Assembly (NCBI GenBank): GCA_963736305.1
Contig: CAVTOD010000003.1
Span: 1-22,072, forward strand
Length of the DNA: 22,072 nucleotides
Direction of reading: 5' to 3'
Origin: DASUPK01 sp963736305
Lineage (GTDB): Bacteria; Actinomycetota; Thermoleophilia; Solirubrobacterales; 70-9
Under the pieces are notes generated by a model. That model did no database searches, was not told the origin of the DNA, and saw only the letters and a list, made by a program, of their open reading frames with translations. The position numbers and the translations under genes were made by a program. Below, one piece after another: positions 1 to 6,176 of this stretch (positions are counted from its first letter, which is position 1; the number at the start of each line of letters is the position of its first letter).

Positions 1-1
1 C

Positions 2-70
2 GGCCGCGCTCCGCTCCCGCCACTCGACGAGCCGCGGGCAGCGGTCGCAATCGACGATCTCATCGGCTAG
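2..70 (+). CDS. possible 3' end of an upstream gene (partial, unrecognised)
   Basis: An open frame enters from the left edge and ends at TAG 68-70, giving about 22 residues (ending AAVAIDDLIG). Third codon positions are mostly G or C, as in real genes here, but the stretch is too short to identify. A minus-strand gene starting at ATG 63 and leaving the window cannot be excluded. Bases 71-184 show no other convincing coding or RNA feature. Confidence 0.22.
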   Translation, partial: GRAPLPPLDEPRAAVAIDDLIG

Positions 71-184
71 CGCCCGGAGCGCCGATGCATGGTCCGACCC
101 GGCTCCGCTCTCCATCGCCTGATCATCCGGGGCGGGGGCGACGGATTCCCCACGGCACCGCAACGCATGGCACCGGCACCTGGC

Positions 185-190
185 TATCGT
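185..190 (+). promoter_or_regulatory. putative -10 box TATCGT for the first GT4
   Basis: TATCGT fits the actinobacterial TANNNT -10 consensus and lies 10 bases before the GTG at 201. Transcription would start about 4 bases before the start codon. No -35 element or Shine-Dalgarno is visible. The same arrangement recurs before most first-in-operon genes in this window. Confidence 0.4.
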
Positions 191-200
191 TCCGCGGCCC

Positions 201-1456
201 GTGAAGCCTCTACGAGTCTGCATCGACGCCCGCCTCAGCGGGGGGCACGGCGGCGTCGAGCAGCTCGTCATCGGCGTTGCGGGGGGGCTGTCCGAGCTCC
301 GCGACGGGGACGAGGGTATCTGTTTCTCGTCAACCCCGGGGAAAACGAGTGGCTGAGGTCTTATCTGGGCCCCAACTGCCGGATGATCTCTATGGGCGAC
401 CCCATTCCGCTGCGCTCCCACATCGCGCTGCTTTTCGACAGGGTCTCGCGCCGCCGGCGATGGCCCCCTCCCCTCGGCGGATTCGCGCCGACCGATCTCG
501 CCCAGCTCGGCATCTCCAACGGGACAATCGAGGCCGCCGGGGTCGGTGTCATGCACTTCCTGCTCACCGGTGGCTTTCTCACACGGGTCCCGACTATCTA
601 CAACCCGCACGACCTCCAGCATCTCCACTACCCGGAGTTCTTCCCGCCCGGGGAAGTGGAGCGCAGAGAGCTCACCTACCGCACCTTCTGTGAGCGGGCC
701 ACCCTCGCGGTGATGATGACCTCCTCGGGAAAGGCAGATCTGGTGGAGCAATTCGGCACCCCACCGGACAAGGTCGCGGTCGTCCCCGGCGCTTCCGTGC
801 TCCCTAACTACACGGTCCCCTCCCAGGCGGACCTGGATGCGGTCGCCGAGCGCCTCGCCCTGCCAGAGAGGTTCTTCCTCTTCCCTGCACAAACCTGGGC
901 GCACAAGAACCACCTGCGGCTTCTCGAGGCCATGGCGATCCTCCGTGACGAACGCGACCTCGAGGTCACGGTCGTCTGCCCAGGCAAGCAGAACGACCAC
1001 TTCAACCAGATCGAGGCAAGGATCAGCGAGCTCGGGCTGGCACAGACGGCGCGGTTCCCCGGGTTCGTCACTCCCCTCGAGCTCCGCTCCCTGTACCAAC
1101 TGGCCACTGCGATGGTCTTCCCGAGCCTCTTCGAGGGTTGGGGCCTGCCGGTGAGCGAGGCCCTCTCCATCGGCCTGCCCGTCACCTGCTCGACGTTTCC
1201 CTCACTGCTCGACGTGGCCGGAGATGCGGCGCTCACCTTCGACCCGAAGGATCCGAACCAGATCGCGGACGCGATGATGCCGGCCTGGAAGGACCCGGCC
1301 CTGCGGAAGTCCCTGGCCGAGAAGGGCAAGGCACGAAGCAAGGAGTTCACCTTCGAACGCACAGTCCGTCTGCTTCGTGCTCACTACCGACAGGTCGGCG
1401 GGCGGCCCCTGTCGGGCGAGGATCAGCAGTTGTTGGCCGCTCCGCCCCTGACCTAG
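201..1456 (+). CDS. GT4 glycosyltransferase, frameshifted near 312-317
   Basis: GT-B, family GT4 retaining glycosyltransferase, expected to be cytoplasmic and to add a sugar from an NDP-sugar to the growing lipid-linked glycan. The GTG at 201 opens a frame (VKPLRVCIDARL..GGVEQLVIG) matching the N-terminus of the paralogue at 11424-12656. That frame stops at TGA 354-356. From about 317 the homologous sequence continues (YLFLVNPGENEWL) in the frame one base back and runs to TAG 1454-1456. The paralogue reads DGDEEYLFL across this point, so one base is missing after the GAG at 312-314. The downstream part has the GT4 core: AQTWAHKNH, the E-x7-E motif in FEGWGLPVSEA, and a complete C-terminus. 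It is either a recent pseudogene or a sequencing error. A longer in-frame start at 89 gives low-complexity Arg-rich sequence and is not credible. The stop overlaps that of the convergent methyltransferase. Confidence 0.85.
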
Positions 1457-2280
1457 CGCGGCCGGTCGGCAACGAACGTGTGGGCCGCTCCGGGATGGGA
1501 ATGCGTCGCTACCCGTGTTCGGACCAGCGACCTCGTCCCGGGTAGCCGCTCCGCCCAGCGACCCATCGCAGCCAGAGGCACACCAAGGACCTGACGGCGC
1601 AGATCCCGGAACTCCTCGTTGCTGCGCGCGCCGGGAAAGGCGTTGATGACTGTGTCGTAGAGGCCCCAGACGTGGAGCAACCTGAGGCCGCTGCGCTCGA
1701 TCGCCCCGACGTATTGGTCGAGCGTGTAGGCGTTCTCGCCGCCTGCCAGCTGGTGGACTGGGTGCGCCTCGAGGAACTCGGCGAGCTCACGATCGTCGGC
1801 GACCACGTGCTCCCGGCAGAAGAAGAAGAAGCCGCCGGGCCTCAGCGCCCTGGCCGCCTCGCGCGCCACCGCGTCGAGGTCCCGGGTGTGGTGCAGCACC
1901 TGCCGCCCGTAGACGATGTCCACGCTCTCGTCGGGCAGCGGGATGTCCTCTCCGACCCCGTCCAGGACCTCGATCCGCTCCTCGCCGAGCCGCTCGATCG
2001 CCCCGCGACCGACGACCGGGGACGGATCGGGGTCGAGCGCGTAGACCCGCGACGCGCCGGCGTGCACGATCGCGAGCGAGGCGATCCCGGTGCCCGCCCC
2101 CACGTCGAGGACCTCCCGGCCCTCGAACCCCCCGACCACCGCCCGGGTCTCCTCGAACTCGGCGGAGCGCTCGAACCGCGACGACGCCTCCAGCGTGTCG
2201 GCGCCCAGGTAGGCGTCCCTGATCAGGTCCGCGTACTCGGGATCGGCGCGCAGGTGCTCGATCGCCTCGGCTGTCGACAT
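1453..2280 (-). CDS. class I SAM-dependent methyltransferase (Methyltransf_11/25-like)
   Basis: Soluble Rossmann-fold methyltransferase of 275 aa, starting at ATG 2280. Motif I is VLDVGAGTG (residues ~57-65). The acidic motif II region is YALDPDPSP, and the post-motif segment ESVDIVYGRQVLHHTRDLDAV is typical of the Methyltransf_11 family. The C-terminal ~90 residues (HQLAGGENAYTLDQYVGAIERSG..) probably form the acceptor-binding part. In this context the acceptor is likely a sugar hydroxyl on the glycan or an NDP-sugar, but the exact substrate cannot be read. It follows the FkbM gene on the same strand with a 42-base gap. A TACCCT box at 2300-2305 could give it its own promoter. Its TAG and that of the first GT4 share CTAG at 1453-1456. 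Confidence 0.88.
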   Translation of the reverse strand: MSTAEAIEHLRADPEYADLIRDAYLGADTLEASSRFERSAEFEETRAVVGGFEGREVLDVGAGTGIASLAIVHAGASRVYALDPDPSPVVGRGAIERLGEERIEVLDGVGEDIPLPDESVDIVYGRQVLHHTRDLDAVAREAARALRPGGFFFFCREHVVADDRELAEFLEAHPVHQLAGGENAYTLDQYVGAIERSGLRLLHVWGLYDTVINAFPGARSNEEFRDLRRQVLGVPLAAMGRWAERLPGTRSLVRTRVATHSHPGAAHTFVADRPR

Positions 2281-2299
2281 CTGGGGCGAGATGCCGGGC

Positions 2300-2305
2300 A
2301 GGGTA
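2300..2305 (-). promoter_or_regulatory. weak putative -10 box TACCCT
   Basis: Read on the minus strand, TACCCT fits TANNNT and lies 19 bases upstream of ATG 2280, giving a predicted leader of about 13 bases. The gene may equally be co-transcribed from the promoter of the upstream FkbM gene. Confidence 0.22.
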
Positions 2306-2322
2306 GTCGCCAGGGCTCGGGC

Positions 2323-3045
2323 TCAGTCGCGGATGAAGATGGCGTCCGCCTGGAGCATCTCGCCCGTCTCGGGATCGGTGTATCCACCCTCCAGGCCGGC
2401 GACGTGAAAGCCGTGGTCGGACATGAACTGGACAACCTCGAGCCAGAGCGGCCCGCCCTCATACAGCGGCACCAGCGAGAGCTCTGCCTGCACCCCGTAG
2501 AGCCGGGCCAGCACGTTGGAGCCGCCGCGCAGTGTCTCGAGCTCGTAGCCCTGCACGTCGAGCTTCAGGAAGGGCCTCTTCGCGTCACCGGCGACCTCGT
2601 CCCAGATGGCATCGAGCGTCGTGACCTCGACGGTCTCCGTACCGATGTAGACCGAGCTCGGCGCGGCCTGCTCGTGGCGCTCCTCCATCGCCAGCAGCGA
2701 GCTCGATTCCGAGTTGCCCGCGACGTTGATCTCCGCGGTGCCCGGCTCGGGGCCGAGCGCCAGGTTGCGGCACTGCCAAAGCGGATCGCCGGCCGTGTTC
2801 CTCTCGAGCTGCCTGAAGGCTGCCGAGAGCGGCTCGAACGAGCAGATCGGCCCCTCGTAGCCCGCCTCGCGGATCCGCTTGCCGTAGTTCCCCACCGACG
2901 CCCCGACGTCGAGCACCATGTCGACGTGCTGGAGGTGGAGCAGCTCTCCGGGCTCGCCGGGCCCCCCGAGCGGCACCAGGTCCCACCGCAGTGCTCGGAG
3001 AATCCGCTGCAAGAGATGGAAGAACCACGCCTTGATCCTGGCCAT
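2323..3045 (-). CDS. FkbM family methyltransferase
   Basis: FkbM-type O-methyltransferase, 240 aa from ATG 3045 (MARIKAWFFHLL). An upstream in-frame ATG at 3072 would add nine residues. The inner start is preferred because a TAGGCT -10 box sits 7 bases before it, and ATG 3072 would share a base with the divergent GT2 start. Residues 1-25 form an amphipathic, Arg/Trp-rich helix that may touch the membrane. The SAM motif is MVLDVGASVGNYG (~43-55), followed by CSFEPL and the family's late motif LKLDVQGYELETLRG. FkbM enzymes methylate hydroxyls on sugars or polyketides. Here a glycan hydroxyl is the likely target (inference). It is one of four FkbM genes in the window and the most divergent from the tandem pair at 15381-17377. 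Confidence 0.88.
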   Translation of the reverse strand: MARIKAWFFHLLQRILRALRWDLVPLGGPGEPGELLHLQHVDMVLDVGASVGNYGKRIREAGYEGPICSFEPLSAAFRQLERNTAGDPLWQCRNLALGPEPGTAEINVAGNSESSSLLAMEERHEQAAPSSVYIGTETVEVTTLDAIWDEVAGDAKRPFLKLDVQGYELETLRGGSNVLARLYGVQAELSLVPLYEGGPLWLEVVQFMSDHGFHVAGLEGGYTDPETGEMLQADAIFIRD

Positions 3046-3052
3046 TCGGGCG

Positions 3053-3058
3053 AGCCTA
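3053..3058 (-). promoter_or_regulatory. putative -10 box TAGGCT for the FkbM gene
   Basis: On the minus strand TAGGCT ends 7 bases before ATG 3045, predicting a leaderless or 1-base-leader mRNA. It overlaps the opposing TATACT box by two bases, so one 10-base segment could serve both strands. Confidence 0.42.
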
Positions 3059-3062
3059 TACT
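3057..3062 (+). promoter_or_regulatory. putative -10 box TATACT for the GT2 pair
   Basis: TATACT is close to the sigma-70-type consensus TATAAT. It ends 9 bases before the TTG at 3072, predicting a leader of about 3 bases. A partial -35 (TTGATC, 3032-3037) lies 19 bases upstream, inside the divergent FkbM coding region. Confidence 0.45.
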
Positions 3063-3071
3063 GAGCGCCCA

Positions 3072-3971
3072 TTGCTGAAGCTCACCGTAGTGACGCCCAC
3101 TCTCAATCAGGGCAGGTTCATCGAGCGGGCCATCCTCTCCGTCCTCGACCAGGGGTACGGGAACCTCGAGTACCTGATCGTCGACGGCGGCTCGACCGAC
3201 GAGACGGTCGAGGTGATCAAGCGCTACGAGGACCGGATCGACTGGTGGGTCTCCGAGCCCGACGGCGGGCAGACCGACGCCATCAACAAGGGGCTCGCCC
3301 GCGCCACCGGCGATGTCTTCGCGTACCTGTGCAGCGATGACTACTATCTGCCCGGCGCCTTTGAGACGGCCCTCGGCGCGTTGGAGCGAAGCGACGCGAG
3401 CTGGGTCGCCGGAGGGGCCATCAACGTCGACGAGAGCGGCCGGCCCAGGGATACGGCGCTCGGTCAGGTCTGGGTCCCGACACCTCCTGACCACGACGAG
3501 ATCCGGCCCCGCAGCCGCTACGGGCTCGTCGCCCATCCCTGGTGCGTCGCCCAGCCCGCCTCGTTCTGGCGGCGGGAGGTGTTCGACCGCCACGGTGAGT
3601 TCCGTCAGGACATGCATTTCGCCTTCGACGTCGAGTTCATGACCCGCCTCATGCTGGAGGGGGAGGCGCCGGTGCTGCTCCCCGATGACCGGCTCGCCGC
3701 CTGCACGCTGCACTCGGACGCGAAGTCGTTCGACCCGAGTCGCTGGGAGCCGGACTACGAGCTGATGCGCCGCCTTCACCGACAGCGCCTGACTCGCTTC
3801 GGGCGTCTCCGCCTCGCGGTCTACCCGGTCGTCCGCGCGCTCCGCGAGGCGACGAAGCGCGTTCGGTACCAGGTGATCGGCCCCGCGATCAAGTTCGCCG
3901 GCGACATGCTGGAGCACGTGCCCGAGCGAATCCGGCCCAAGATCAGGACCCGGGACAGGCGCGCGCCCTGA
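3072..3971 (+). CDS. GT2 glycosyltransferase (tandem copy 1) with FkbM-like C-terminal tail
   Basis: GT-A fold, family GT2 inverting glycosyltransferase, 299 aa. It starts at TTG 3072, the only in-frame start that retains the first beta strand (LKLTVVTPTLNQG). Seen: nucleotide-binding IVDGGSTDET (~37-46), SEPDGGQTDAINKG, and the metal-binding SDD at ~88-90 (LCSDDYYLPGAFE). The later PASFWRREVFDRHGEFRQDMHFAFDVEFMTRL block is typical of this GT2 group. Residues ~277-296 are GDMLEHVPERIRPKIRTRDR, a tail almost identical to the C-termini of the two FkbM proteins at 15381-17377 but absent from its own tandem copy. Donor and acceptor are unknown. The N-terminal ~112 codons are nearly identical to copy 2, indicating recent duplication. 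Confidence 0.9.
   Translation: MLKLTVVTPTLNQGRFIERAILSVLDQGYGNLEYLIVDGGSTDETVEVIKRYEDRIDWWVSEPDGGQTDAINKGLARATGDVFAYLCSDDYYLPGAFETALGALERSDASWVAGGAINVDESGRPRDTALGQVWVPTPPDHDEIRPRSRYGLVAHPWCVAQPASFWRREVFDRHGEFRQDMHFAFDVEFMTRLMLEGEAPVLLPDDRLAACTLHSDAKSFDPSRWEPDYELMRRLHRQRLTRFGRLRLAVYPVVRALREATKRVRYQVIGPAIKFAGDMLEHVPERIRPKIRTRDRRAP
3078..3412 (+). repeat. direct repeat, copy 1 (5' part of GT2 gene 1)
   Basis: This segment is highly similar to 3977-4311 at a constant offset of 899 bases. Both copies include a perfect 41-base match (3162-3202 and 4061-4101). Similarity falls sharply after the SWVAGG codons. It is the footprint of a tandem gene duplication. Confidence 0.85.
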
Positions 3972-4840
3972 GCCTCAAGCTCTCCGTCATCACCCCCAGC
4001 CTGAATCAGGGGGCCTTCATCGAGAGGACCATCCGCTCGGTCCTGGACCAGGGCTACGAGAACCTCGAGTACCTGATCGTCGACGGCGGCTCGACCGACG
4101 AAACGGTCGAGGTGATCAAGCGATACGAGGACCGGATCGATTGGTGGATCTCCGAGCCCGATGGCGGGCAGACCGATGCGATCGACAAGGGCATCGCTCG
4201 CGCCAGCGGCGACGTGATCGCCTACATCAACAGCGACGACTACTACCTGCCCGGCGCCTTCGAGACGGCCCTCGGCTCACTCGAGAGAAGCGACGCGAGC
4301 TGGGTCGCGGGGGCGGCGGCGAACGTCGACGCCGAAGGGCGGCCGGGGGCGTGGGACACAGGGGACGAGTGGCGTCCGGTGCCCCCCGCCGACGTCGAGC
4401 GGCGACCCTGCGGCCGGCAGTGGTGGATCGTCTGCAACTGGTCGGTCCCTCAGCCCGCGACCTTCTGGCGCCGCGAGCTCTTCCAGCGCCACGGCGAGTT
4501 CCGGCGAGAGCTCCACTTCGCGATGGACGTCGAGTTCATGGAGCGACTGGTCCTCGCCGGGGAGATGCCCCTGCTCCTCCCCGACGACTTCTTGGCGGCC
4601 CGCGTGCTCCACCCTGGCGCGAAGTCCTCGGATCAAGGGCGCTGGCACTCCGACTACAAGCTGCTGCGCTCTGGGCTTCGCGATCGGCTGACGCTGCGGG
4701 AGCGGCTGCTGCTGCCCTACGCGCGCCTCGCCTTCGCTGCCTCGAGGAACCGCCGCATCGCCTGGTTCCGCTACGGCCTCTACGACCCGCTGGTCAGGGA
4801 GGTCAGGCGCCTGCGGGGCCGGATGCGGCTCCGGCGCTAG
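3968..4840 (+). CDS. GT2 glycosyltransferase (tandem copy 2), probable CTG start
   Basis: GT2 family glycosyltransferase of about 290 aa, paralogous to the gene just upstream. Homology begins at SLKLSVITPSLNQG, right after the previous stop, and no ATG, GTG or TTG is available there in frame. CTG 3968-3970 overlaps the preceding TGA (3969-3971), so the likely start is CTG with translational coupling. The first conventional start, GTG at 4112, would delete the first beta strand and the VDGGSTDE donor site and is rejected. The metal site is NSDDYYLPGAFE (SDD ~89-91), followed by PATFWRRELFQRHGEFRRELHFAMDVEFMERL. The C-terminus (YGLYDPLVREVRRLRGRMRLRR) is basic but lacks the tail found on copy 1. 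The stop shares CTAG 4837-4840 with the convergent Gmd-like gene. Confidence 0.87.
   Translation: MSLKLSVITPSLNQGAFIERTIRSVLDQGYENLEYLIVDGGSTDETVEVIKRYEDRIDWWISEPDGGQTDAIDKGIARASGDVIAYINSDDYYLPGAFETALGSLERSDASWVAGAAANVDAEGRPGAWDTGDEWRPVPPADVERRPCGRQWWIVCNWSVPQPATFWRRELFQRHGEFRRELHFAMDVEFMERLVLAGEMPLLLPDDFLAARVLHPGAKSSDQGRWHSDYKLLRSGLRDRLTLRERLLLPYARLAFAASRNRRIAWFRYGLYDPLVREVRRLRGRMRLRR
3977..4311 (+). repeat. direct repeat, copy 2 (5' part of GT2 gene 2)
   Basis: Partner of 3078-3412, offset 899 bases. Differences between the copies are mainly at third codon positions, so both copies have been kept under protein-level constraint since duplication. Confidence 0.85.
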
Positions 4841-5808
4841 CCGGACACCCGGTCTCGAAGCGACTCGAGATCGGCCTCCACCATCATCGCGATCAGCTCG
4901 TCGAAGCCGGTGGTCGTGCTCCAGCCGAGCTCCTCCCGCGCCTTCGAGGGATTGGCGACAACCTCCTCGATGTCGGCGGGCCTCGTGAGCTCCGGATCCT
5001 GCCGTACGTATTGGGCGGGGTCGAGGTCGACGCAGGCGAAGGCCCGCTCGACGATGTCCCGAACCGAGTGGGCGATCCCGGTGCCGACCACGTAGTCACC
5101 GGGCTCATCCTGCTGGAGCATGAGCCACATCGCCTGGACGTACTCCTTCGCATAGCCCCAGTCCCGGCGGACTTCGAGGTCCCCGAGGGAGAGCTCGCGC
5201 TCGAGCCCCAGCTTGATCGCGGCGACGCCGTGGCTGATCCGGCGGCTGACGAACGACAGTGCGCGCCGGGGGGACTCGTGATTGAAGAGGATCCCCGAGC
5301 TGGCGTGCATGCCGAAGCTCTCGCGGTAGTTGACGGTGATGAAGTGGCCGTAGACCTTCGCGACCCCGTATGGGCTGCGGGGATAGAAGGCGGTTGACTC
5401 GCTCTGGGGAGTCTCGACCGCGCGGCCGAACATCTCGGAGGAGGACGCCTGGTAGTAGCGTGCGTCGGGCTTCGCAACGCGAATCGCCTCCAGCAGCCGG
5501 GTGACGCCGACGGCCGTCGCCTCGGCCGTCGCCACCGCGAGTCGCCACGACTGGGAGACCGAGGAGGCCGCGGCGAGGTTGTAGACCTCGTCCGGGAGGC
5601 TCGCCCGGATCACCGCCTGCAGCGAGCCCTCGTCGAGGAGGTCCCCGGCGTGCAGCGTGAGCCGGTCCTGGATCGAGTCCAGTCGCTCGTAACGCTGCTC
5701 CGGCGAACGCACGAGGCCATGGACCTCGTAGCCCTTCTCCAGCAGCAGCTCGGCAAGGAAACTGCCGTCCTGCCCGCCGACCCCGGTGATCAGTGCGCGT
5801 TTCGGCAC
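4837..5808 (-). CDS. GDP-mannose 4,6-dehydratase family protein (divergent paralogue)
   Basis: Extended SDR of 323 aa. GTG 5808 gives PKRALITGVGGQDGS, the usual Gmd N-terminus. TTG 5820 would add four residues and is less likely. Seen: NAD(P)-binding GVGGQDG, YNLAAASSVSQSW, the active-site region QASSSEMFG (Ser and Glu of the Gmd triad), SPYGVAK (Tyr-x3-Lys), and GILFNHESPRR, RRDWGYAKEYVQAMW and ADIEEVVANPSKAREELGW, all typical of Gmd. Gmd converts GDP-mannose to GDP-4-keto-6-deoxymannose. Unlike the canonical copy at 17280-18356, it lacks the RRSSSFNT segment that in characterised Gmd contacts NADP and the tetramer partner (here LVRSPEQRYERLD). Its substrate or oligomeric state may therefore differ. 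Its 3' end abuts the GT2 pair and its 5' end faces the coiled-coil gene. Confidence 0.87.
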   Translation of the reverse strand: MPKRALITGVGGQDGSFLAELLLEKGYEVHGLVRSPEQRYERLDSIQDRLTLHAGDLLDEGSLQAVIRASLPDEVYNLAAASSVSQSWRLAVATAEATAVGVTRLLEAIRVAKPDARYYQASSSEMFGRAVETPQSESTAFYPRSPYGVAKVYGHFITVNYRESFGMHASSGILFNHESPRRALSFVSRRISHGVAAIKLGLERELSLGDLEVRRDWGYAKEYVQAMWLMLQQDEPGDYVVGTGIAHSVRDIVERAFACVDLDPAQYVRQDPELTRPADIEEVVANPSKAREELGWSTTTGFDELIAMMVEADLESLRDRVSG

Positions 5809-5857
5809 CGCCCCATTCAATCGATCCGCCGCGCGCGACGGCGCCAGGGGAAGAACG

Positions 5858-5863
5858 TATCCT
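5858..5863 (+). promoter_or_regulatory. putative -10 box TATCCT for the coiled-coil/GT4 pair
   Basis: TATCCT fits TANNNT and ends 14 bases before ATG 5878, predicting a leader of about 8 bases with no room for a usual Shine-Dalgarno. It lies in the 69-base gap between divergent genes. No matching -35 is seen. Confidence 0.38.
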
Positions 5864-5877
5864 CGCCCCCGACCGTC

Positions 5878-6174
5878 ATGAACTCGACTCGCCCGAGATC
5901 ACCGCTCACTCTCCTGCGGACCAGCGTCGAGACCGTCTACTACTGGCTCCGCAGGGTCCTCGGCCTCCTCTACTCGATCCTGCTGCGGGACTCGATCACC
6001 CGCCTCCGGGTCGAGACGGAGCAGCTCGGCTCTGCCGCGGTCGAATCGACGGCCTACGTCGGGGCCGAGCTGCGACGGGTCGAGGAGCGCCTCGAGAGGC
6101 TCGAGGACGAGCTGGCCGCCGTCCGCGAGCTGCTCGAGCAGCGGCACTCGGTCGGCGGTCGCAGCAAGGACTGA
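5878..6174 (+). CDS. small coiled-coil protein, unrecognised family (copy A)
   Basis: 98 aa from ATG 5878, which fits the upstream TATCCT box. In-frame sequence further upstream overlaps the Gmd-like gene and looks non-coding. Residues ~11-38 (TLLRTSVETVYYWLRRVLGLLYSILLRDS) form an amphipathic to hydrophobic helix. Residues ~40-90 form a charged heptad-type coiled coil (RRVEERLERLEDELAAVRELLEQ). The core at ~48-65, E-x-LGSA-x-VES-x-AY-x-G-x-EL, is shared with the 90-aa protein at 11128-11400. Both genes lie immediately upstream of GT4 enzymes of one subtype. I do not recognise the family. A membrane-proximal tether, assembly partner or length-setting subunit for the adjacent GT4 is possible (inference only). 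Stop TGA 6172-6174 is 2 bases before the next ATG, with AAGGA at 6167-6171 acting as its ribosome site. Confidence 0.8.
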   Translation: MNSTRPRSPLTLLRTSVETVYYWLRRVLGLLYSILLRDSITRLRVETEQLGSAAVESTAYVGAELRRVEERLERLEDELAAVRELLEQRHSVGGRSKD

Positions 6175-6176
6175 GG

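Noticed and set aside
89..200. Longer N-terminus of the first GT4 from the in-frame start at 89
   Set aside because: The translated sequence is Arg-rich and unlike any GT4, while the true N-terminus is found in another frame from 201.
303..320. Programmed -1 frameshift in the first GT4
   Set aside because: No slippery heptamer of the X-XXY-YYZ type or obvious downstream pseudoknot is visible, and the paralogue is encoded in one frame.
1672..3078. 468-codon plus-strand open frame antisense to the methyltransferases
   Set aside because: It lies wholly opposite two well-recognised genes, has an Arg/Asp/Val-rich composition with no domain motif, and is the usual mirror frame of GC-rich coding DNA.
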